From: Meghimatium bilineatum
Taxonomy: Eukaryota > Mollusca > Gastropoda > Stylommatophora > Philomycidae
NCBI GenBank assembly: GCA_034231615.1
Contig: CM067298.1
Span: 56,262,883-56,326,882, forward strand
Reading direction: 5' to 3'
Length of the DNA: 64,000 nt
Positions 45,780 through 59,100 of the stretch are shown here, in pieces. The notes beneath the pieces are model-generated. The model did no database searches. It saw only the letters and a list, made by a program, of their open reading frames with translations, and was not told where the DNA came from. The position numbers were made by a program, and so were the translations under genes. Within the stretch, counting starts at the first letter, position 1; the number at the start of each line of letters is the position of its first letter.

Positions 45780-46510
45780 ACAGACATCAGGGCTTAGGAT
45801 ACAGTGCAAGAACTTGCCCAGCTACACTCAAAACTACAAGACATAATTATATACACAGATGGCTCCGTTATCAGAAACACAAATAAAAGCGGTTGGGGTT
45901 TTGTTGCCTACAGAAACAGTGAAGTTGGTTGAGAAATCTTCAGCATATTCTACTGTCATATTGAGCATGAGGATGGAGATAGAGGGAGTTACAGCAGCAC
46001 TTAATTGGTTGATAACTGATACATCAACACACTCAGTAATACTCACAGACTCTTAAAGCATGATGCGCAAGATAGAAAAGTTCATGCTAAGAAAAGAATG
46101 GTGGGAACTCAGTTGTTGAGAGTTTTACACGGATATACTGCCCTGGTCATGCTGGGTCAGAGGAAACAAGAGAGCCAACTTATTGGCAGGCAATACGGCG
46201 ATAGACGTCACATTGCTGAGAAGAGATAAAGCACTTAATGAAGGCAGTAATAAATTCATTTCAAGATTCAGATGATGTCAATAAGGCTGAGAATTTACAC
46301 ATACAGAGAATGTTAGAAATTGGAGTATCTAGAGGTGAGGGAAGAAAAGTAAATTTTGTGGAAAGTCCCTAAGATCACACAATCAAACCTGACCGGAACT
46401 CTGAGTCTACATACACTTGGATGGCTGCTAGAACGGAGGACGGAGCACTTATGGGAATGTCCCACGTTCTGTGAAACCAGTTTCTGATCAAGAATCAAGA
46501 ATAAATTATA
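45780..46510 (+). pseudogene. LINE RNase H and 3' end (TCAAGAA family)
   Basis: Plus strand: DIIIYTDGSVI (first RNase H Asp), GWGFVAYRNSE (next frame), MRMEIEGVTAALNWLITDTS (acidic helix), ILTDS (third Asp). It then decays to GAACGGAGGACGGAGCACTT, the Cys motif, and the end GATCAAGAATCAAGAATA. Co-linear with 24935-26229, confirming family structure. Confidence 0.82.
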
Positions 46511-46989
46511 GTAGCAATTATTAAACGTTTTCTTGTCCCGGACCATCTAATTTTTTCGGCAGGCAGACCTCCAAAATATTCCATATTTGAAAATGTTCAG
46601 CAGTTATCTATGTGCTAACAATAGCAAACAATGTCTGCAATAGAAAATATAATGCTAATGTGTTGCTAATAAATAATTTGTTTAATACATATACATCTGT
46701 CCATTTATCTTTTTATTGTAAATGTAAAGGTTCATAATATTTATTTAAGTCTTCATGGATCCCCTGAGAGGACTCTATGGACCCCAAGAGAGACTCCAAT
46801 GACCAATTTAAAAACCACCATATAATTGGAAGAAACATAAAGAAAATAAGACAAATATGTTAATACACAAATGTAAAATAATAGTGGAGATCTTTAAATT
46901 CTATTATGGACAACCTTTTGATATAGAGACAGCACTTTTTATAATTACTTTAGACTTACTGGATTCAGAAATTAAATTAATGGAATTTA
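46511..46989. other. no feature recognised
   Basis: AT-rich. Confidence 0.35.
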
Positions 46990-47590
46990 CTGAGTGACTC
47001 ATATAGGACTCATATAGGATAGTATATTTCATATACAGCATTTTAAAAAAACCTCTTTGTTCATTTTCTTCTCTTTCCATGAAGTTCTCCCAATTCTTTT
47101 ATATATCCACATCTCAAAGGCATCAATTATATCTTCCAGTTGTTCATTGTCCATGTTTCTGAGCCATATACTAATATAGGATAGATGCAGATATGGATAT
47201 TGAATAGTTCCTTATAATTCCCATTTTTAGTTTGTTTAAATGTCAATATTTTCATCATGTCAGTGAAAGTACTTTTGGTCATTTCTGTTCTCTTTTTAAC
47301 TTCCGTTTCATATCTACCTTTGCACAATATGCATAAAACACAAAACATTTTACAGAACTGCCCACTATATCACACCACAAGAAGAAAACTATGGTCATCT
47401 GAAACAGCTCTGACAGACAAGCTCTGTAACGCAGTACAGTTCATTACAGAAATACATGTCAGCATCTGGAGAACTAGAAAGAAAAATATTTAGCATTTGT
47501 ACTAGCCATAAAGTTGGCCACAAGAATATCCGGGCATAAGGCCAAAGGTAGACAAAGAAAATAGTGGATGGAAAATGTCTGTAACTCCAG
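46990..47590. repeat. duplicate of 28030-28625 (composite LINE block)
   Basis: Matches 28030-28625 base for base except for scattered substitutions and two indels (a 20-odd base stretch near 28500 is missing here). It includes a minus-strand RT segment (ILVYGSETWTMN), a plus-strand Cys-rich tail (NILQNCPLYHTTRRKLWS) and the start of a third LINE end. Three elements in mixed orientation copied together point to a duplicated composite block. Confidence 0.93.
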
Positions 47591-50057
47591 CTCAGGTACT
47601 AAAGACTTTGAAAAGAATAGAACACTGCAAGTAATTTGAAAAAGACAAAAGCAAAAAGATCATTCAGACTGCTTTATCTCATCTGCTGTTCCCACTGCAG
47701 CAGGATTGGAATCCCCAGTCATCTTAGCACTCACAATCACAGAACCTAATTTTTTTTTTTCAATGCCATGATCATTGTTCGCTTGCGATAATGGAACTTC
47801 ATCATCATTGTAACTCTAGTTGTCAATGTACATTAAGTGTAAAGAATTCAGTTCAATTTGAATCTCCCTGAAATAAAATATAATGTTTACATTCTGCAAT
47901 GATTAAACCCAACTGTAGTGAAAGTTTGACATATGAATACATTCTTCCACATCACAACACATTGCTGTACCAGTATAAGATTACACATTGTATCCAAACT
48001 GCTTAACGTAAAATCTGTGATGCATAATTTGTTACTGTGATCCATGCAGTCACGACTAAGCATAACTTTATTTTTCACTAAAAATCCACAAGTCTTCTCT
48101 AGTAATCAACTTCAAATGAATAAAGTATATTTATTCAGATATCTGATCTTCAAACTAAAATAAGACTATACAACCCATACTACATAAACTACTAAGTATC
48201 ATACTATACACAACTGTTTATTTTGAGTTGCAGAGTAGTACAACTTAAGGATGAACTGTCAGATTATGTTTATTTTGGGAGTGAAATTACAACAAAAACA
48301 ACCTGCTTGCTCACTACCAGTGACAGCTTAAAGAAATGACTTCAATTTTTGGCATAAATATCATAATAGTAAATATTCTACAAAAACTTTATTTTTATCA
48401 TTTATATCCTATTATGTTTGACTCTCTACCAGAGATATAGAGAGTGTATCATGGACGGCCAAGATATCTGGTTATATTCCAACAGATGCAATTGTGCATC
48501 TGGAACGTTAAGAAAGCAATGGCAATCTATTGACAATAATAATGCCTGGAAAATAATCACAGATTTTTTAAAAATTGATTGTTTCATCCCAAAATTTGTA
48601 TCTTATTACAATGAGACAGGAATAAAAAAAAGCCTAACCAGGAATATAATGCAAGAATAGCTATTTTGTATTGTTTTGGGTGATATAATGGAGCAGGAGG
48701 CCAAAAACAGATTGCAGCTTGTGTTTTCTATAACAGAATCAGAAAGAATAATGACTGTTTAACTTCAAAACACTGTACCTTTATTAAAGCTTATCTGGCT
48801 AAGGAAGAAAGGATTAATTCTTTCCTGGTTAGACCAGCTGAAGACCAATGCTTGGATTGCTAGGAAGTAATCAACTATTTTATCTACAGTATGCCATAAA
48901 ATTTCCATTGCACTCTAAATTCACACCAAGTCATGCAGAACCCTGAGATATTAAAGAACGCTATGGGAAATCTTCACAACAAAGAGTGCAAGTGAAAACA
49001 GTGCAGAGCTTAAAGTTAAACTCCCTTGCCTGGCACAGTGAATAATACTCATATTACCCAAATGATTGAGAACAAACAAACAAACATACAATTTTTTTAT
49101 AAGGGTTATGTTAAACATTTCAATCTCTAAGTTATCAAAGAAGTAGCAAAGCAAAATGTCAGAACAAAGTGTAAGAATCGAAGCGTTTTCAGAACGAAAA
49201 AGAAATAGAAAACTACTAAGAAAATGCACTTCATACAAATTGATTTGTGTATGATACAGACATGTCTTATTTCACCAAAAACTAATTGTTTATACTCTGT
49301 ACTATTATAAGACATCATCTTATACATCAATGAGCAAGATTGTCCTATCTAGTTCAGCAGCATGTCTCACAGCATACACATTTCTGAAAGCAGAGAACTG
49401 CAGAGTTAAGAAGAAAACATTGTACCAAGGAGGAAAGATATAGCATCATTACTTTTGGCATGGGCCATACATGTATTACATATCACATCAGAATACCTGA
49501 GATCACAAGAATAAAACTATGGTTTTCCAGCTCTGTAAATGAGAGGTAGTTAAATATGTCTCTGAAGACAAATGGGTTCGATTTCAGCTGGATGTTAAGA
49601 TTTGGGCAGACAGCTATACTACAAACTAGTGACGGCAAATATTACCTAGAAAATCACAACAGTCAAAAAAAAGTAGTAGACCACTATGTCATCAATAGTA
49701 TACTCAATCAACTTTTTGTAGCTATGGTTTTCATTGGTAACAACAGATAACAGCTTATAATAAAGATTATTTATACTAGTTGTACAGTTCATGATACACT
49801 CTTCAGGTTTCAGACTGAAGAAATAAGACAAATAAATACAGTCTGCATAACATATAAACACTTGTTCATATTTCTATAGTGACCTTTTAGTGGCAGGGCA
49901 AACTGATGATTTATAACCCAGAGTAGACGTATTACAGAGGGGAACAAAATGTAATGAATATATATAAACATGAAAACTCTGGAAGAAGAAATGATGGTTG
50001 TACAGAAAACTAGTGAGCCCATCAGCTGTTTCCATGACCCCAGGGGTTGCTTGACCG
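47591..50057. other. ARIH1 3' flank, probable 3' UTR plus unknown
   Basis: Lies immediately downstream of the ARIH1 stop codon on the minus strand, so the 3' UTR must start here. Candidate AATAAA signals on the minus strand (TTTATT on plus) occur near 48067, 48127, 48211 and 48386; I cannot choose among them. An 80-codon plus frame (48418-48660) and other small frames are not recognisable. Confidence 0.5.
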
Positions 50058-50142
50058 CTATGCTTCTAAATACTCCCACTGGTCTTTCTCATACCCTTCA
50101 TGCACATGATCAAGTAAAACATTCCTCCGACTTTCACAATAT
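50058..50142 (-). CDS. ARIH1: ARIH1 terminal coding exon
   Basis: 85 bp: one base finishing the Arg codon, then [20 protein letters not shown], then QWEYLEA and TAG (50058-50060). Acceptor TTTCCACAG. The intron before it is 4856 bp, the longest seen here, and holds a whole hAT transposon. Confidence 0.95.
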
Positions 50143-53100
50143 CTGTGGAAAGAGAGGTTATGTTTATTAAGCATCCATTTCTTTGCAGTTTCAACTAGAA
50201 TGAATAGCAAATGCACGGAGATCATACCACTCTCCAGTACAAATAATTGATTTATGTTTCTAAACACTTTTTTGAAAAATTGACATAATTTCAAATGTCT
50301 TCTTTGCTCATTCTCAAACTGCAGATTAGCAGAATATAGTCCAAAGAATGGACTACATTGTGTCATGGTTTACAGCTTAGCTGCACGCAAACCCATATGA
50401 ATGGGAAGGGTGGAATGGGATTTTGGACATGCAAACTGGGAGATTAAATCCTCTTGCTTAGGTATGATCCTCTTAACCAAAGACTGGAGTCCATGTTGGT
50501 TATATCAGGCTGTTTTGGCTTTTATCTGTGTGACCTTATGGCCTAGAACAACTATATAACCATGCATGCAAGTATTGCCAAAAAATAACCACAGTGCTAT
50601 TCGTCTTCTGTGGGATCGTTCCTCTATTAAAGCAGCTGGAAAAACTGTGAAGAAAACTTGAAAATCACCCATTTAAGAAATCATAAAAAGACTTTGAGTA
50701 CTAAGAATATAGCCAAACAGTAGGTAAAAAATATAGCCACACAGCAGGTAAAAAAAAAATTCCAAAAAAATATTTCATTTCACATTAAATTCCTCATGAA
50801 AACACACACAGATGAACAAGTGAATATTTTTTTAGGTGACCCTACTTAAGAAGTATATACGACCCTGGATGCGATATCTACACCTTTCCACTTGACACAT
50901 ATGACTACTGCATGGCCTATGGTTCACTTTGACCCTCTATGGGATGGGGGAGCAAAATCTGCCACAAACACCTCCTTAGTCACTTCCTATGACATGCCTG
51001 GCAGGTAGCCCCCCTTTTGGGCCCAACAATATACAGATGATCTCAAGTATCATTTCCACAAATTTGTTATAATATATCTTCCATATTTTGTTTTCTGTCA
51101 CTATTGAACATTCTGACAGAATGTTGTTTATTTACTTTCTAACATTCTCTCCTCTCTTGTATTATCATTAAAGCTCGGATTTTCATGAAATGTCATATTT
51201 TTTTCCTGAAGCATATTTTCAGTTTTAAGTTAATTTCTACATGTTTCAAGCATTTCTGAACAATTTTAAGCTGTTTTTATTTGTCATATAAATGCATATT
51301 TTGACCATAATTTTGATGAGGTCATATTTTGCCTGAAATTGGAGATTTAGGTCATATTTTTGTCATATTTTGCATATTTTCTGGTGTACTCAATGTTCTG
51401 GTGTACTCCGTTTGCTTATCAATGGTAGCACATCTTAAACTATGTGTAGAGACAAATTGTTAGGATTGGCTATATTTCTGAATGTGTGTATTAGTGAATA
51501 TGCATGTGTGTCTTTCATGCGACTGTAGGGAAGGGAAGACATCAGTCAACTCTTTGATGTCAGTCAGCATCTGAGAATCAAAAAGGGAGTGACATCCGCT
51601 CAATACTTCAAAAGAATTTTCTGGGTTTTGTTTCGAAAGTAAATTGTAGGAAACAATTTCAAATGTTTCAACGTCAAGAGCGAATATTCCTGGATTTGTT
51701 AAAACTTCCAGTTTCAATTTAAACCGTTTGGCGCCCATTTGTATGTTACAATTATTAATTTGCCATTTTCAACAGTGACTACATGATCTCGTGCTCTAGC
51801 TCAGTTATATAATAGTCTTAATAATAGTGTTATATTTTATATTGTTTATGATTGATTCACTGGAATAACTTTGTTTTACAATGCCTAAAGTGTCTAATTC
51901 TAATGGTGCAAAGTTGCGTAAATTTGTGCAGGAATTTGGTTCAATAGTATTTAGTACTGATGGAGAAATATTGTACTGTACACTGTGTGAGGTCAAGGTT
52001 ACAGCTGGAAAACGGTTTAATGTGCAACAACATTGCAATACTTCTAAACATATGAAATGTTTAAGTAGACTTTCTAAAATGGAAGGAAGACAAAGTTTAT
52101 TACTTGAAAAATGTTCTGCTACTTCCTCTTCTTCTTCGGGAAACACAGAGACCGGTTTTTATAAAGATTTGTGTCATATGATGGTTTCATCAAATATCCC
52201 TTTAAATAAATTGCAAAATCAATATTTCTGACAATTTCTGGAGAAATACACTAGCCATCCTATCCCAGATGAATCTACTTTAAGGAAAAATTATCTCTCC
52301 AAATGTTATGAGGACATGTTAAATAAAATTTTAAATTCTATTGCAGATAACAAGATATGGGTTTCCTGAGACGAGACTACTGATGTAGATGGCAGGTTTG
52401 TCGCAAATGTTATAGTTGGAACTTTAAAAGGAGATCAACCAGGAGAAAAATTTGTCCTTAACTGTGAAGTTCTTGAAAGAACAAATCATACATCCATAGC
52501 TGTTCTATTTGATAATTGCATGAAGCTGTTGTGGCCAAATGGAATAGAAAGAAATAATATCCTTCTATTAATAACAGATGCTGCTCCCTATATGAAAAAG
52601 GCTGCTAAAGGACTTCAAATTCTCTACCCGAAATTGATCTATATTACTTGCCTTGCTCATGCACTGCATCGAGTAGCTGAGGAAGTTCGAGGTAATTTTC
52701 CTGATGTGGACAAGCTTATTTCAAATGGGAAACAAATATTCATCAAGGCTCCTCTTCGAGTACAAAAATTCAAAGAAGAAGCTCCTTAACTACCACTTCC
52801 TCCACAACCTATCCTTACACGTTGGGGTACATGGCTGGACGCTGTAAAGTATTACTGTGACAACTATTCAACACTAATTAAAATATTTAATGCCCTAGAC
52901 AAAGACGATGCAACATCAATACAAGCAGTGCAAAGCTTATTTTCTACCAGACTATCACGAAATCTGACTTATATAAAGTCAAACTTTTCGGCAATTTCAA
53001 AAGCAATAAAATGTCTGGAAAGCGAAAGGACTGCACTTTATGATGCATTAGATATTGTGAAACAAATTCAAACAGAAATAAATGGATCACATGGTGAAGT

Positions 53101-56100
53101 AAGCAACAGGATTAAAGTAAAATTAGAAAGTGTTCTTCATAGAAATTCTGGTTATTTCTCATTGTGCAAAATTGCAGACATACTTAGTGGTAAACATGCA
53201 ACATTTCAAGAGGATGAACCTGAACTTTCAGCAAATGATCTGACATTATTTAGATTTGCCCCTGTGACATCATGTGATGTAGAACGAAGTTTTTCAAAAT
53301 ATAAAACAATTCTCAGTGACAACCGACGATCGTTCAAATTTGAAACTCTAAAAATGCATGTTGTTGTCGGTTGCAATTGTACAAACAATGAAAACTGAGG
53401 AATAAATGTGGTAAGTGTTTTTATACATGCTTTGTTAAGTATTACTACTATGTAGGTACTATGACTACTATGTAATGCGTAAAACATGCAAACAATAATA
53501 ATTTGCGTTTTTTTTTTGGTTCATAAATGAGAAAAACCTTATGGTCATATTTCGGCATATTTAGCATATTTTAGGTCATATTTTGCCTTTTTTAGGTCAT
53601 ATTTGCATGTCATATTTCAGGATTTTTAGGTCATAAAAATCTGAGCCCTAATTATCATTATATTATAGATTGTTTATTTTCAACTTAAATTTAAAATAGT
53701 TTTAGACAATGTCATCTTTAAATATTATAAATATTTTATTTTCCTATTTGTTATTTTATCCCTAATGGCTGTTCCATCCTAACTTCTTCCAGTCTTCTTT
53801 ATTTTGCTTCCACCAAATTTTTCCATATGCTCACACCGTAAAAAGTTCAATCTCTTCTTCTAGATGCTCATTTAGGTTACACAACAATCACAAGACTGCT
53901 ACAATGGAAGTGCTGTAGAACTTGAAAATATTAAAGAATTATAAATCAAAAATAAATTTAACAATATGACCACCAAACACATATCATGCTACCTGACAGA
54001 ACTTCCTGTCTATAATAATTTTGTAACCAACAATGAAGGGCAATGGTAAGCCGAGTTCTGAACCAGCATCACACGGTTTCCCATTAGTGTTCAGATGCCT
54101 AGCCGGTGATTGACCAGAAACTGCCAGACAGTATCACCTACCACATTTGCTTAGTTGCAAAGCACTTCTTTAATCCTCCCATCCCAGAGCATGAGCTATG
54201 GTACCCTACTTTTTTGTGGCTGGGCAGCCATCGCAGGAGTAATTTTTATTTCAAACTATGAATGAGTGGACTCACAATCTGATAATGCTGGTCAGCTGTC
54301 TAATGGCTTAATATTACACTACTACAGTTCCCACAGTGGGTAGTGGAAAGAGAATTCATGGATAGATAACATCAAGAAATGGACAGGACTTAAATTCTAT
54401 ACATTTTTCACACCACAGACAACACAAGAAAATTGAAGTCTCTATGCATTGACTAAACTGACTAAACAGCATGGTTCATTCCAGAAAACTACAATATTTT
54501 GGCCATATCAAACGTCATGACAGCCTAGAGAAGACTATAATGGAGGGAATGATGCCAGGGAGACAAATAAGAGGCAGACCAAGAAGAAGATGGACTCAAG
54601 ACATCAAAGACCACCTGAACATGACAGTAACAGAAGAAGGAAGACTGGCTCAAGATCAACAGAAATTTGAAAGGCTGTGATGACTGACACATCCTGTTCA
54701 GGATATGCTACGTGATGATGATGCATTGACTCATGCTCAAATACAGCCCTATAACACGAACAGATTCTGGAATATACTACGACAGATTTGTTTATTATTT
54801 CCTAATTATGTTTAGTTACTGTGATCCAAGACCTAATGTATGATTCACTGGCTTTCTCTGTGATGATATTGCCTTAACAGGAAACCTATTACTCAATTTA
54901 ACCCACTTATTTGAATTGTATCCAAAGAGCTTATATTCAATGTGTTTAGCATTCTACAGCCTACTAAGCTGGAATTATTAATTTCTTCATTTCCTTACCT
55001 GTATTTGTCTTGAACTTTCTGTTTAATATCTTGGAGTACTTCTGAAGAGATTTCTCTCTCTAAATACTCAGACAGCTGTTCAGTGGCATTCTCCAGGTCT
55101 TTCTGGTTATCCTAAAGACAGGCACAAAGATTATTTAGTCTTAAAGAAAGGAAGATGTGGACACAGAAAACATTAAGAAAGTCATACCATTTTAAATTAT
55201 AAATTACTGAGTAGCTGTGGTAAAACTTCTCCATTTTGATCCAGAGATCCCTTACTGCAGTGATGGGCAAAATATGGCCTGCATGCCAAATCCACCTCAC
55301 CAAGTCATTTTTAATGGCCTGACATAACATACTGATTGCAATTGCATATGTGCACTAGTTGTCGGTTCAGTGGTAGAGTGGATATTGAGCTCACCTTGCA
55401 AACCCAACTCTTATCAAGTTAGCTCATGATTCTTCATTTCTTCTTCTGCGATCAGTTTCCTATAATCAGTAGTCTATACAGGTACATGGGTTGCCTGCAT
55501 GAATTGAGTCATCAACAGGTGATCTTGCAGTTATCCCACTGCTTCACTTTCAGTTTTCTCTCTTGGGACCAGGTTCACAGGTCATCAAAGAGTGGATATG
55601 CCAAAGAATGTGTTCTCAAGTTTTGAAACCCTTTTGACATTGACGATGGTCAGTTTGGAAAACCTTTGTTTTTTTAGGATATGCATGTATTTTACTGTAT
55701 CCTATGCGAATCCTAAAAATGGTAGTTTGCTGTAATCTTTTCAGCTTTAGGGCAAGATATTGTGGACAATTTCTGCCTGTTCTCAGACTGCATTCATGTT
55801 TGTATTTTCTTTTGAAGATAATTTGTTCTTCCTTTAGTGATACTCTGTGATGGAATTGTACCTTCTTTTGCCAGCTACCTCATTTTCTTCAATTTCAAAG
55901 TGGTTCAAAAGCCAATTGTCCATTGTAATGACAATACAACTGATGTATTGGTGGCACCTAAAAATTATACAATAATTGACATGAATTGTCCAATTTGGGT
56001 TATGCTTTAATATTCCATTATTTATTATATGCCCTGACCCTGAGCTCAAAAAATATTAAACCACAATCTGTAAAATACAATGTTGAACAATGATAAGGAG

Positions 56101-59100
56101 GAAATTATTACATCAAACCTTTAATGTTGCTAGTTAAAAACTAAATATACTTCTGGAGACACACTCTCATCTACATAAATTACCTAACCAAACATATGAA
56201 AACTGAAAAGTCCTCTATGCTGATGATGTAACAATATGACAGCCACAAGGATTTTGATAGTACGGCACAAAGAATAATGGGGATTTGAAAAGACTGAACA
56301 AGTAGTCACATATGGAAGCTTACAGTAATCTATGATAAAACTGTTTTTACCATCTCTATAAAGTAGCCACAAAGGAGTCATAAAGTAGCCACAGAAAATA
56401 TCAGTCTGATGTTAGATACACAAAAATTGCCAAGATAAGAACACCCCACATATCTTGGAAGTCATGTTTGATTGACAGCTCAGGAAATATTTTAAAAAAT
56501 TAAAGACAAAGTACAGAAGTGGTTACAAATACTGAAAAGTCTCACTGGCACATCTTGGGCTTCATAGGAAGAATGGATAGATCTCACCAAACACATTTCA
56601 GTTCCTTAGGAAGGATATAAACCTCACCAAACACAATGTTTAGGCTCCTTTCGAACTGTGTTTCATGAGATCTATCCATTTTTGTTAAATTTTGTTGTTT
56701 ATTATGGTTTCTTAACTTTATTAAGGTTTGTTGGCCACAACACCGAAATTGTCTGTTTTTATCATTTATATTTATCACTATTTGCATACTTATTTATTTA
56801 CTAGATTTTACAAAAACTAACAATTTATTATTTATCCCTTAAGCATGCGGTTGCGTCTGTAGGTTTCACCAATGGCCCACTGAACAAACCACCTATGCAA
56901 CAGAAAACCTTAGTAGTTGACATGCCGTTATACTAAAATTATCTTCTTATAGAAACTTCATGGCACATCTATACATTTATGCTTCACAATTATACAATCA
57001 TGATTTATTTTGTTGTTGCAATGTGTTTCATGCTTTGTTATTTGTATATATGTATGCACCATTTGTGGTTGGGAGGGAGCCAAAGATGTACTGCGCAACA
57101 CTGGAGAGGAGGAAATGACAGCACTATTTTTTCTTATGGCTGAGGCTTATCATAGATGCACAGTGACTCAGGACGTGACAATCCTTTTGACTTGAACATT
57201 TGGTTGCATGCCTGGAGCAATAGAGAAGTTTGACATAACCAGTAGTCAATTGGTGGCAGGGAATAAGCACAGTGAACCCTATCTTGGCTGCAGTTGCTCA
57301 GAGCAGTGCATATGTTGAAACCTACCCTTCCTGGTGGTGTGATAGTTATTTTCTGGCTCTGGTCCAGGTTGGGCCGAAAATCCACAGACTTCCCAGCAGT
57401 ATAATGCCATTTTAATGGCATTGGGTCAAAGGAGATGAACCCATGGACTGCTGGATTAGCAAACAACCAACCAACCCCTTCAGGCAACATTATCAAAATT
57501 ATAATTTTAAGATGACAGATAAATATAAAAACTTACTTCAAAAATGATGGACTGATTATTTTTCTTGAGATAAAAGGCGAATACATAAGTGTACATAAGG
57601 GTTTGCCTGCATAGACACAGAACATCGACTGCCTTCTTGAGAAACTGTACCTCAATCCATGACATATTGTGTTGTTGCATCTCCTCCATCTTTGACTTGA
57701 TAGATTGATAGAGCTAACAAATAAAAGGTCAATGTAAAATATAGTTTAATAAATAACAAAGTCCATTACAGCATTTGTAAACAGAACTTATTCTGATATT
57801 ATCACAAAGGGGTGCATAGATCATCAACTACATTCTTCAAGAAGTCATACTCTATGCAATTCTAAAGATTTGTCCAGCTATTTCCTTCTTCTAGATTTGT
57901 TCTCAAACTCCAACTTGTTAGCAGGATGCAGTTCAGAATATAGATTACGTTGTGTCATGGTTTACAAATTCTGCACCTTTTGGCTTGACAAATCTGGCTT
58001 CAGCATAGCTTTTGAATCTCTTTGACCTTTTATGCGATAGGACAGTCAACTTCAGCCTCAAACCTCCTAAATCACCTCTTAGACATGAATGTCAGATCAC
58101 ATTAACATTTTTTGCTTCCATCAGACCTGAGAAACACATGGTTGTTGGGAAACTATCTAAGATGCAAGAGAGAAAGATCACAATGTGTGAGATGTCTAAA
58201 TAAAGTTATCAATACACTAGTAGGTCAAAACAGAGATCACAAAATAATATAGCTATTAATCGTTCAAGCATCTGGCCGTCATAAGAACATAGGTACTGAG
58301 TGAATTATTGCGAGTACATTCTGTGTTTAGATTTTCTCTCTGGATCTTGATGTGTGATATTAATATCACTTAGAACTTTCATCTCTCTTCCCCAAGTTGT
58401 TCTGAGTCTTTTCTGTCTTCTCTTTGGATGTGGATTCTGTGTCAATGTCAATTTTGTGATAGTTTTCTGCCTTCATGACTGTGTCCAATTCAACTTCACT
58501 TCTTACACATGATTTGAAGACAAACCAGATTCTGCCCTGTTGTCATCCCAACCTTTTTTATTCTGGCCTTATCTTGCTATTTAATAATTATATTCGGGAA
58601 CCATGTTGAGTTGTCTTTGTCATCGCACATGTCTCAGTCATACAAAAGAATTCTTCATATTTGTACTGAACAGCCTTTGTTTGGTACATAATTACATGTT
58701 TTTCTATGCCCATAAAGTTCTGTATAACAATAGGGCACCGTCCTCTTTGCCTACTAATCATGTCTAGGTAATGGAGATAGATTAGACTCTCTGAGGAAGA
58801 CAGAGACCGTATAGCAAGAAGTGCATTAGACATGGAATCTACAGGGGAAGAGAGGGAAGACACAGTATAACTTGGAATGAAGAGATAATGAAAGTTCACA
58901 AAGATATTAGCATCACATGGAAAGATCTGGAGCAGAAATATAAGGACGGAGTAAACTGGATAGAATTTATCCAAGATATGCTCTCATGAGAGTCAAGAGC
59001 GTAATTAATATTTCCTTAAGTATTCAAATACAGATATATAGGTCACAAAATTTGCTGAATCATATAAAGTAATAGTCTAACAATTCACAAAAACACTAAA

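Noticed and set aside
48770..48830. Imperfect palindrome around CTAAGGAAGAAAGGATTAATTC
   Set aside because: The arms contain several mismatches, and similar structures are common by chance in AT-rich DNA.
51805..52146. 113-codon minus-strand ORF
   Set aside because: Antisense shadow of the hAT transposase N-terminus.
57134..57496. 120-codon minus-strand ORF as an extra ARIH1 exon
   Set aside because: Its sequence does not match the family. The exons at 57537-57713 and 54999-55111 already join in frame with no missing residues.
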